From Flavobacterium rivuli WB 3.3-2 = DSM 21788 (GTDB lineage: Bacteria > Bacteroidota > Bacteroidia > Flavobacteriales > Flavobacteriaceae): a stretch of 64,000 nucleotides of DNA. The first letter of the stretch is position 1; every line of letters begins with the position of its first letter. The stretch lies in the NCBI RefSeq assembly GCF_000378485.1, contig NZ_KB899967.1, positions 310,001 to 374,000 on the forward strand, read 5' to 3'. The translations under genes and the position numbers were made by a program. Shown one piece after another: positions 17,092 to 23,919 of the stretch. Under the pieces are notes generated by a model, which saw only the letters and a program-made list of their open reading frames with translations, was not told the DNA's origin and ran no database searches.

Positions 17092-19656
17092 TTATAACAC
17101 TAACAGCCCAAATTCCCTAAGGGTATTTACAGGCTTACTGTACCACAGGAGCTCAAAGTCTTCAAGGCCTGCATCTTCATAGCTCTGCTTTGTTTGTGCA
17201 AAACTAAGTACAGCTTTATTGGCTACAGCCGCCTTATCTAAAAAAGCAGTTAGCCACTCGCCCTGCTCTTTATCTACCTGTATGGTAAAGCTTTCTTTTT
17301 TATCATGAAAGGTAAGCGAGGCATTCTCAAAACTCCTGCCCTTTTTAGTTTTGGTTATGTAGGTAACGGCCGGTTTACCACCTGTCCAAACCACTTTTGC
17401 AGTAGGCTTGGTGGTAAAGTTATCATCTTCCTGCAGCACATTATAAATGTAACCATCGGGCACTTTAGTTTTAGGGACCTTAAATTCGAACCAATCCTGC
17501 AACGAATAATCAAAACAAATACCGTGCATGTAGTTAAACAGCGACTTCTTAAGCCCGAAGCTAAACTTATCGTGGTTGGCACCTGTTTTATCTATGTGAA
17601 TAATATCGTTATTGGCAAAGCTGCCTACATGTTCTGTTTCTTTAAGTACGCCAAATTGCTCCGGGTACATACCCACGGGGCTGTGTGCAGTCATGGCAAA
17701 CTGGTGCCAAAAGCCTGACTGCAGTATCCCTACTTCAAACATTTGGCGTACCATCTCGAGGCTGTCTATAGTTTCCTGCGCTGTTTGCGTAGGGAAACCA
17801 TACATAAGGTAGGCATGCACCATGATACCGGCCTGGGTAAAGTTGCTGGTAACCCGTGCTACCTGGGCTACGGTAACACCTTTTTGTATCAGTTCTAAAA
17901 GCCTGTCTGATGCCACTTCAAGCCCTCCCGAAACTGCAATACAACCGGAGGCCTTTAGTATCCGGCATAAGTCGGCACTAAAGCTCTTTTCAAACCGGAT
18001 GTTTGTCCACCATGTAACGGCAAGGTTGCGACGCAGAATTTCCAACGCCATTTCTCGCATTAGTGCAGGCGGTGCAGCTTCGTCTACAAAATGGAAACCG
18101 TTTTGTCCCGTTTGGGCAATAAGCTCTTCCATACGGTCGCACAACAATTTAGCCGCTACAGGTTCGTACACTTTAATATAATCTAAAGATATATCGCAAA
18201 AGGTACACTTGCCCCAGTAGCAGCCGTGTGCCATGGTAAGTTTGTTCCAGCGGCCATCGCTCCACATGCGGTGCATAGGGTTTACAATTTCTATAACCGA
18301 TATGTAACTGTCTAAAAGCAAATCAGAATAATCGGGTGTGCCCACATCTGCCTGCTTGTAATCACGGCAACCGGAATTGTCTATATATTTAACGGCACCA
18401 TCTACCAGTGCGAACGTGCGTTTAAGCTGGCCTACCTCACGCTTGCCATCTATGTGTTCAATAAGGCATTCCAGCGGAGATTCGCCATCATCGAGCGTTA
18501 TGAAATCGAAGAATTCCATCACGCGGGCATCGGTAAGGGAGCGTAATTCGGTATTGGGGAAACCACCGCCCATAGCAGTTTTTACGCCGGGAAAATTTTG
18601 CTTAATGTACTGAGCGCTCCTAAAGGCGGCATACAAATTACCCGGAAACGGTACCGAAAAGCATACCAGTTGTGGGTTAACCGTAAGCATACGCTCGTGC
18701 AGCAACTCGATTAAAATTTCGTCTATATATGTAAACGGCTGTTGCAGCATGTTGTACAGCTCATCGAACGAGTTGGCCGATCGCCCCATTCTTTCGGCAT
18801 AGCGGCTAAAGCCAAAATGCGGATCGATACACTCTACAATAAGGTCGCTTATATCTTCAAGGTACAGCGTGGCAAGGTGCTTGGCCTTATCCTGAACGCC
18901 CATAGTTCCAAAAGCCCAGTCGAGTTCTTCGAGCTGTGCAAAGCGTGATGCTTCGGGCAGGAAATCTTCCCGGCATATAAGGTGGCTCAGCGTGGGGTTA
19001 TGCCCCTGAAGGAACAATATAACGGCATCTATGGTTTTAAGGTACTCGTTTTTAAGGGCGATGATGCGCTGTGCGTTGGCAGATAATGGTTGGTTGTTGG
19101 CTGATGGGTGTTGGGCTTGACCCGCTGCACCAAATTGAGGGGATGGAACTACAGGGTAGGAGTCGGAAGTGGGAGGTTCAACCTCACCCCCGGCCCCTTG
19201 CTCGTTAGTTGTTGCATGGTTGTCCTCTCCCCCAGCCCCTCTCTTAAGGATAGGGGAGTTAGCTTCGGGGGATGTGTTAGTATTGGCTACTTTTAATTGC
19301 TCATTGCCTGTTGCCTGTTGCTTATTTCCTTTTGCCTCGTTTACCTCACCCCCAGCCCCTCTCCGAAGGAGAGGGGAGTTAGCTTCGGGGGATGTATTAG
19401 CATTGGCTACATTTAATTGCCCATTGCCTGTTGCCTGTTGCCCATTGCTAATTGCTAATTGCCTATTGCTAATTTCTTCAAATAAATCAGTCAATCCCTG
19501 TTTAGAGAACAATTTAAGTATAACTTCAATACCCAGGTCGGCCTGCGTAGAGGCTATGCCCTTGGTATTAAGGAACCCTTTTATATATGCCGAAGCCGGG
19601 TAAGGCGTGTTAAGCTGTGTAAAGGGCGGGGTAACGATAAATACTTTGGTACTCAA
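17092..19656 (-). CDS. B12-binding-type radical SAM protein with an inserted repeat linker
   Basis: The 854-residue protein starts MSTKVFIVTPPFTQLNTPYP, typical of B12-dependent radical SAM proteins. The B12-like region extends to about residue 400, including VSFSVPFPG-type and MGGGFPNTELRSL blocks (seen as CFSVPFPGNLYAAF and AMGGGFPNTEL). The cluster-binding stretch is AHGCYWGKCTFCDIS, with four residues between the first two cysteines. A TIM-barrel-like part follows (WWTNIRFE, ISGGLEVASD-like VSGGLEVASD, MYGFPTQTAQE). Residues ~62-195 are a low-complexity linker made of DNA that resembles intergenic repeats, with two 40-residue copies. The target reaction is unknown. Confidence 0.82.
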   Translation of the reverse strand: MSTKVFIVTPPFTQLNTPYPASAYIKGFLNTKGIASTQADLGIEVILKLFSKQGLTDLFEEISNRQLAISNGQQATGNGQLNVANANTSPEANSPLLRRGAGGEVNEAKGNKQQATGNEQLKVANTNTSPEANSPILKRGAGGEDNHATTNEQGAGGEVEPPTSDSYPVVPSPQFGAAGQAQHPSANNQPLSANAQRIIALKNEYLKTIDAVILFLQGHNPTLSHLICREDFLPEASRFAQLEELDWAFGTMGVQDKAKHLATLYLEDISDLIVECIDPHFGFSRYAERMGRSANSFDELYNMLQQPFTYIDEILIELLHERMLTVNPQLVCFSVPFPGNLYAAFRSAQYIKQNFPGVKTAMGGGFPNTELRSLTDARVMEFFDFITLDDGESPLECLIEHIDGKREVGQLKRTFALVDGAVKYIDNSGCRDYKQADVGTPDYSDLLLDSYISVIEIVNPMHRMWSDGRWNKLTMAHGCYWGKCTFCDISLDYIKVYEPVAAKLLCDRMEELIAQTGQNGFHFVDEAAPPALMREMALEILRRNLAVTWWTNIRFEKSFSADLCRILKASGCIAVSGGLEVASDRLLELIQKGVTVAQVARVTSNFTQAGIMVHAYLMYGFPTQTAQETIDSLEMVRQMFEVGILQSGFWHQFAMTAHSPVGMYPEQFGVLKETEHVGSFANNDIIHIDKTGANHDKFSFGLKKSLFNYMHGICFDYSLQDWFEFKVPKTKVPDGYIYNVLQEDDNFTTKPTAKVVWTGGKPAVTYITKTKKGRSFENASLTFHDKKESFTIQVDKEQGEWLTAFLDKAAVANKAVLSFAQTKQSYEDAGLEDFELLWYSKPVNTLREFGLLVL
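19072..19473 (-). repeat. In-frame repeat insertion inside the radical SAM gene
   Basis: Two 91-base blocks at 19231-19321 and 19351-19441 are near-identical and lie exactly 120 bases apart, so the period is 40 codons. Each has a hairpin-forming CAGCCCCTCTCCGAAGGAGA-like part, a TTAGCTTCGGGGGATGT part, and a TTGCCTGTTGCCTGTTGC part. A third, partial copy starts near 19186. The plus-strand wording is that of intergenic palindromes, yet the minus strand stays open and encodes TNTSPEANSPLLRRGAGGE-like repeats. Confidence 0.85.
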
Positions 19657-19751
19657 AACAATTGGGGATTAAGAGTGCAAAAATACGGGATATTTTTTAA
19701 ATAATGCGGTGTAGGGATTTTGGGTATATTTACGATTAAACAATCCTGAAT

Positions 19752-20402
19752 ATGAAGATAATTATTCTACTCTCATTAATTACCCATTTCGCATTTGCCC
19801 AAAAAAGCACTTCCTGTTCGTGCCCTACTAATACAATGGCAGGCACAATTAAAGGTGAAAAGCCGAAGGAGTCTTTTCATTTTACAACCGGCGAGGAAAT
19901 AATTTTATGTGGCTATACAGAAGAACAAAGCGGTAAGACAACATATTCAGAATTTATTCTTCAGGAGTGCGGAAAAAATGAGGCCATCAATTTTTGGGGA
20001 GCAATATTTACTGGTTCGGTAGATTTTAAGAACGATGTAATTTCTATCAAAGAAATAAGGAACCTTCCTACAGGACCAGAAAGAAGTTTTATATCTACCT
20101 TTTGGAGTACAGAAACTTTTCGTTATGACAATAACAAACTGGTAAGAAAGCACAAAATAAACCAGGATATCCGCAAGTATACCAAAGCTGAAATTGAAAA
20201 AACACTAAAGGAATTTGAAGCCGGAAAAAATAATTATGCAGGCGATGCTGAAGAAGTTATGTATAGATTATTTATAGCTGCATTATCGGGTAATTCAAAA
20301 GCTAAAAAATATTTTAATGAGTTTAGTACATTCACTATGCTTGACGGCGCCGTTAGTGAAGATTATAAAGAATTGACGTCGATGTTACAGCAGTGGGAAT
20401 AA
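19752..20402 (+). CDS. Exported protein of unknown function
   Basis: The 216-residue product has a short signal peptide (MKIIILLSLITHFAFAQ) and then a Cys-containing start (STSCSCPTN). The middle is beta-rich (EEIILCGYTEEQSGKTTYSE, INFWGAIFTGSVDFKNDVI). The C-terminal third is helical (YTKAEIEKTLKEFEAGKNNY, MYRLFIAALSGNSKAKKYF). No domain was recognised. The next gene starts 28 bases later in the same direction, so the two may be co-transcribed. It could be a phage-type or envelope housekeeping protein; nothing distinguishes these. Confidence 0.65.
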   Translation: MKIIILLSLITHFAFAQKSTSCSCPTNTMAGTIKGEKPKESFHFTTGEEIILCGYTEEQSGKTTYSEFILQECGKNEAINFWGAIFTGSVDFKNDVISIKEIRNLPTGPERSFISTFWSTETFRYDNNKLVRKHKINQDIRKYTKAEIEKTLKEFEAGKNNYAGDAEEVMYRLFIAALSGNSKAKKYFNEFSTFTMLDGAVSEDYKELTSMLQQWE

Positions 20403-20429
20403 TTTTAAAATAAATATACGATTAATAGT

Positions 20430-20771
20430 GTGGACGCAGAAACGGCAAATTATATAGTTACTTATTATTCTAATTTCCTTAGCCTTGAAGAAACAATGGC
20501 CGTCAGGCATATTCATTCTCTACAAAAACTTTCAGGTGAATCAAATCCTAATCTGGAAAAGATGTATAGAAAACAAGGATGGCTTACAGATAATGAGACG
20601 GTATTAGATTTGTTACGAGATGGATATGACACTTTCGAAATACGCGTTGCGAATAGGATTTTAAAAGACAATAGTGACAAAGTATTTTTAAACAATTGCC
20701 CTAAATGTGGTAAGCTTGCCCGTACACCCATGGCAAAGCAATGCCGCTTTTGTACACATAACTGGCATTAA
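20430..20771 (+). CDS. Small zinc-ribbon protein
   Basis: The frame starts with GTG (MDAETANYIVTYYSNFLSLE) and encodes 113 residues. The N-terminal ~85 residues are helical. The C-terminus carries CPKCGKLAR and CRFC, four cysteines spaced as in a zinc ribbon. No other Met start lies early enough to keep the helical part intact, so GTG is accepted. It follows the exported protein gene by 28 bases. The ribbon suggests nucleic acid or protein binding, but the family is not recognised. Confidence 0.65.
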   Translation: MDAETANYIVTYYSNFLSLEETMAVRHIHSLQKLSGESNPNLEKMYRKQGWLTDNETVLDLLRDGYDTFEIRVANRILKDNSDKVFLNNCPKCGKLARTPMAKQCRFCTHNWH

Positions 20772-20805
20772 TTATAGAAAACCATCTATCTATCCCTTTT
20801 TTCCG

Positions 20806-20813
20806 TAATTTTG
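20806..20813 (+). promoter_or_regulatory. Promoter -7 element for bshC
   Basis: TAATTTTG matches TAnnTTTG and lies 16 bases before the bshC ATG. Confidence 0.65.
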
Positions 20814-20829
20814 CACAAAACAAGTTACA

Positions 20830-22419
20830 ATGCCATCAGACTGTATCAGCTACCAGAGTTCAGGATATTTTACACCGCTTATAAACGATTACCTAAACCA
20901 GCACGATACCCTGAAGCCATTGTACCACCGCTTCCCTACCCTGCAAAACTTTAAACTGCAGCTGGAAGAAAAACAGCAAAATTACACTCCGGAGTTTCGC
21001 AGCATACTGGCTGACACATTAGAAAACCAATACAGCAGCATAGAAACATCTGCCCTTACCCAAAAAAACATAAGCCGTTTACGCAAAAACAACACGTTTA
21101 CCGTAACCACCGGTCACCAGCTTAACCTGTTTACCGGCCCGCTCTATTTTTTATACAAAATAGTTTCAGCAATTAATTTGGCAAAGCAGTTAAAAGAGGA
21201 ATATCCCGATTATCATTTTGTACCGGTATACTGGATGGCTACCGAAGACCATGATTTTGAGGAGATAAACTACTTTAATTTTCAGAATAAAAAAATAAAA
21301 TGGCCCCGCGAAAGTGCAGGACCCGTGGGCAGGCTTAACATAGATGGGCTTGATGCCGTGCTTGGTGCCTTTAGTAAAGAACTAGGTATGGGTAACAATG
21401 CCAAATGGCTTAAAGACCTGTTTGAAGCATCTTACCTTAAGCACACCAACCTTGCCGATGCCACGCGGTATCTTGCTAACGAGATATTTGGCGAGCAGGG
21501 GCTTGTAATTATTGATGCCGATACCGCCGATCTGAAAAGGCTATTCATCCCGTACGTTAAGGAAGAGTTGCTGCACCAAACATCGCAACAAAAAGTTGCC
21601 GAAACTACAGAGCTACTTAAAAACTACAACATACAGGTTAACCCGCGCGAAATAAACCTTTTTTATATAGAAGATACCCTTCGCGAACGTATTATACTAC
21701 AAGATGGTATTTATACCGTTAATAATACCGACCGGACTTTTACCGAAGCGGAACTACTTGCAGAATTAAACAACCATCCTGAAAAATTTAGCCCTAACGT
21801 AATCATGCGCCCGCTATACCAGGAAGTTATATTGCCCAATCTTTGCTACATAGGCGGCGGCGGCGAGTTGGCGTACTGGCTGGAACTGAAGTCATTTTTT
21901 GAAGCTTCAAATGTTACTTTCCCAATCCTGTTACTGCGTAATTCGGTCTTGCTGGCAACACAAAAACAAGCTGAAAAACTGGACAAGCTAAACCTTACCT
22001 GGGCAGATGTTTTTACCAAACAACAACTGCTACTCAACAAAAAAGTACAGGAATTCTCGGCTTTCCAACTTGATTTTTCGGAGCAGAAAGAAGTGCTGCA
22101 ACAGCAGTTTGCAACACTGGCAGACATTGCCACTAAAACCGATGCATCGTTTACAGGAGCAGTACAGGCACAGCAGGCCAAGCAGCTTAAAGGCCTCCAA
22201 AACCTTGAAAAAAAATTACTTCGTGCTGAAAAACGCAGCCATGCCGATCAGCTGGAACGTATTACCCTTATACAAAACGAGCTTTTCCCTAACCGTTCTT
22301 TACAGGAACGCACAGTTAACTTTGCCGAGTTTTACCTGGAGCACGATGGTAAATTATTAGACAAACTCTTTAAAGAACTTAAGCCTTTAGAGCAAGAATT
22401 TAACGTAGTGGTACTTTAA
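20830..22419 (+). CDS. bshC: Putative cysteine ligase BshC (bacillithiol synthesis)
   Basis: The 529-residue protein matches BshC, the enzyme thought to join cysteine to glucosaminyl-malate in the last step of bacillithiol synthesis. Visible signatures are TTGHQLNLFTGPLYFLYK (residues ~93-110) and YWMATEDHDFEEINYFNF (~134-151), both in the nucleotide-binding core. A long helical, probably coiled-coil region follows in the last third (around residues 395-490). The length is usual for Bacteroidota BshC. A TAnnTTTG element sits just upstream. A 39-residue ORF begins 11 bases after the stop. Bacillithiol acts as the main low-molecular-weight thiol in such bacteria. Confidence 0.95.
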   Translation: MPSDCISYQSSGYFTPLINDYLNQHDTLKPLYHRFPTLQNFKLQLEEKQQNYTPEFRSILADTLENQYSSIETSALTQKNISRLRKNNTFTVTTGHQLNLFTGPLYFLYKIVSAINLAKQLKEEYPDYHFVPVYWMATEDHDFEEINYFNFQNKKIKWPRESAGPVGRLNIDGLDAVLGAFSKELGMGNNAKWLKDLFEASYLKHTNLADATRYLANEIFGEQGLVIIDADTADLKRLFIPYVKEELLHQTSQQKVAETTELLKNYNIQVNPREINLFYIEDTLRERIILQDGIYTVNNTDRTFTEAELLAELNNHPEKFSPNVIMRPLYQEVILPNLCYIGGGGELAYWLELKSFFEASNVTFPILLLRNSVLLATQKQAEKLDKLNLTWADVFTKQQLLLNKKVQEFSAFQLDFSEQKEVLQQQFATLADIATKTDASFTGAVQAQQAKQLKGLQNLEKKLLRAEKRSHADQLERITLIQNELFPNRSLQERTVNFAEFYLEHDGKLLDKLFKELKPLEQEFNVVVL

Positions 22420-22430
22420 AATTTAGTTTT

Positions 22431-22550
22431 ATGACAGACGAGCAACTTGCAATTGTAATGGAAGAAAGGGAGAAATATATTAAAGACCCATCAAGCCTTA
22501 TACCATTAGAAGATTTTAAAGCTAATATTAAGAAGAAACATGGCTTTTAA
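22431..22550 (+). CDS. 39-residue ORF resembling the end of an addiction-module antitoxin
   Basis: An ATG 11 bases after bshC opens a 39-codon frame, MTDEQLAIVMEEREKYIKDP followed by SSLIPLEDFKANIKKKHGF. The pattern (helix, short Pro/Ser turn, then an LEDFKxxI helix) resembles the C-terminal part of the small addiction-module proteins paired with RelE-type toxins. No toxin gene follows. It may be an orphan antitoxin, a remnant, or an unrelated small protein. Position and coding-like composition support translation, possibly together with bshC. Confidence 0.5.
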   Translation: MTDEQLAIVMEEREKYIKDPSSLIPLEDFKANIKKKHGF

Positions 22551-22624
22551 GTTTTGCTCTCTGATCTAATTTTAAATTATCCTTAAAGAAACCATCTAAA
22601 TTTTAAGTATTGATTTAAAACCAT

Positions 22625-22632
22625 TACTTTTG
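22625..22632 (+). promoter_or_regulatory. Promoter -7 element for ndk
   Basis: TACTTTTG matches TAnnTTTG and lies 20 bases before the ndk ATG. Confidence 0.65.
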
Positions 22633-22652
22633 CGCAAAATATAAAAAACACC

Positions 22653-23072
22653 ATGGCAACAAACAGAACTTTTACAATGATTAAACCGGATGCAGTTAGA
22701 AACGGGCATATCGGTGGTATTTTATCTATGATAACAGATGCAGGTTACAAAATTGTATCTCTAAAATTAACGCAGCTTACTGTAACAGATGCTCAGGCGT
22801 TTTATGCAGTACACAGCGAAAGGCCTTTTTATGGCGAACTTGTAGAGTTTATGTCGGGCGGCCCAATAGTTGCAGCTATCCTTGAAAAAGAAAACGCTGT
22901 TGAAGATTTCAGGAAACTGATTGGCGCCACAAACCCTGCTGATGCTGCCGAAGGTACTATTCGTAAAAAATATGCTACATCTATGGGCGAAAATGCTGTT
23001 CATGGTTCTGATAGCGATGAGAACGCAGCTATAGAAGGTGCTTTTCATTTTGCAGGCAGGGAGCAGTTTTAA
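22653..23072 (+). CDS. ndk: Nucleoside diphosphate kinase
   Basis: The 139-residue enzyme moves the gamma phosphate from ATP to nucleoside diphosphates through a phosphohistidine. The N-terminal [19 protein letters not shown] block contains the conserved Lys11. The catalytic His117 lies in [13 protein letters not shown], and [19 protein letters not shown] is the usual nucleotide-binding loop. The length is typical. It has its own promoter element and is closed by a strong hairpin at 23107-23133. Confidence 0.98.
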   Translation: MATNRTFTMIKPDAVRNGHIGGILSMITDAGYKIVSLKLTQLTVTDAQAFYAVHSERPFYGELVEFMSGGPIVAAILEKENAVEDFRKLIGATNPADAAEGTIRKKYATSMGENAVHGSDSDENAAIEGAFHFAGREQF

Positions 23073-23106
23073 TACAAGACCTCAGCCATTTGGCTAAAAA
23101 AAATAC

Positions 23107-23138
23107 AAAGCAGTCGGTAGCCCCGGCTGCTTTTTTTT
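23107..23138 (+). terminator. Intrinsic terminator after ndk
   Basis: AAAGCAGTCGG and CCGGCTGCTTT pair over 11 bases with one G-T pair and a 5-base loop, followed by eight or more T residues. Confidence 0.9.
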
Positions 23139-23197
23139 GTCCTTTTATACCCTCCTAATTGTCGGTTTTGCACAGCATAAGTTCAATTGTAATCTTT

Positions 23198-23205
23198 TAA
23201 CTTTG
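23198..23205 (+). promoter_or_regulatory. Promoter -7 element for the VOC protein gene
   Basis: TAACTTTG matches TAnnTTTG 27 bases before the preferred ATG at 23233. The longer frame beginning at 23137 would start upstream of this promoter. Confidence 0.6.
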
Positions 23206-23232
23206 GTAAACAACAAACTTAAAACCAACAAT

Positions 23233-23706
23233 ATGCAAAAAGTAACACCCTGCCTTTGGTTTAACGGGCATGTAAACGAGGCACTCGACCTTTACAAAAA
23301 TCTGTTCAGCGACTTTAAAGTAAAAGAAATATCCTATTACACAGAGGCTGCTCCCGGAGAAACCGGAAGTATACTCACTGTTGTTTTCGAAATCTTTGGC
23401 CAGGAGTTTATGATACTTAACGGTGGCCCGCAGTATAAGCATACCGAAGCTATATCTTTTACTATAAACTGTGATAATCAGGAAGAAGTAGACCATTACT
23501 GGAACGGCCTTACCGCTAATGGCGGAGAGGAAAGCGTTTGTGGCTGGCTTAAAGACCCATTTGGTATTTCATGGCAGGTAACCCCAACCATACTTCCTAA
23601 ATTACTAAAAGACAAAGATCCTGTAAAAGCAAATAATGTTATGAAAGCCATGATGGAAATGAAAAAGATTGACATTTCAAAACTTAAGGAAGCTTACAAC
23701 CAGTAA
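23233..23706 (+). CDS. VOC family protein (PhnB/glyoxalase-like)
   Basis: The 157-residue protein starts MQKVTPCLWFNGHVNEALDL and shows the PhnB-type vicinal oxygen chelate fold pattern: YKNLFSDF, a central GQEFMILNGGPQYKHTEAIS, and a closing GWLKDPFGISWQVTP. The last ~40 residues are a helical tail (MKAMMEMKKIDISKLKEAYN). Relatives are often misnamed 3-demethylubiquinone methyltransferases; the enzymatic role of this group is not established. The start at 23233 is chosen because a promoter element lies between it and the longer frame's start. No partner gene is adjacent. Confidence 0.88.
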   Translation: MQKVTPCLWFNGHVNEALDLYKNLFSDFKVKEISYYTEAAPGETGSILTVVFEIFGQEFMILNGGPQYKHTEAISFTINCDNQEEVDHYWNGLTANGGEESVCGWLKDPFGISWQVTPTILPKLLKDKDPVKANNVMKAMMEMKKIDISKLKEAYNQ

Positions 23707-23739
23707 TTATAAGGAGGAGCCATTTAAGCTCATTTTTGC

Positions 23740-23808
23740 AATGGCCGGTCCTGCCCTCGCCTATATCTTTTCGCTATCGCTGCAAGGATACCGGCTCCGT
23801 CAGGGCTA
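23740..23808. other. GC-richer intergenic patch, possible dispersed repeat
   Basis: This stretch (containing GGCCGGTCCTGCCCTCGCC and later ACCGGCTCCGTCAGGGCT) is clearly richer in G and C than its surroundings and has no good frame. GCCCT near the start and AGGGC near the end are inverted. I recall similar patches between genes in Flavobacterium, but cannot confirm it here. Confidence 0.35.
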
Positions 23809-23860
23809 AAAGGTTATGTAGTTGTTTACCTTAATGGCGTTTTTAAAATATAAGCAAAAA

Positions 23861-23887
23861 AAAGCCCCACGCATTGCGTGGGGCTTT
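23861..23887 (-). terminator. Intrinsic terminator of the giant secreted protein gene
   Basis: AAAGCCCCACGCA and TGCGTGGGGCTTT are perfect inverted arms, followed on the minus strand by a run of T residues. It lies 33 bases beyond the giant gene's stop codon. Confidence 0.9.
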
Positions 23888-23919
23888 CTGCTTTAGAGCT
23901 TTAGGTTAGTGGCAATAGT

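Noticed and set aside
19186..19441. CRISPR-like regular spacing of repeats
   Set aside because: There are only two full copies with a 120-base period, repeats are longer than spacers, and the whole stretch is in frame within a protein gene. No cas gene is present.
23137..23232. 32-residue N-terminal extension of the VOC protein
   Set aside because: It begins within the ndk terminator tail and before a TAnnTTTG promoter element; homologous proteins start at MQKVTP-like sequence.
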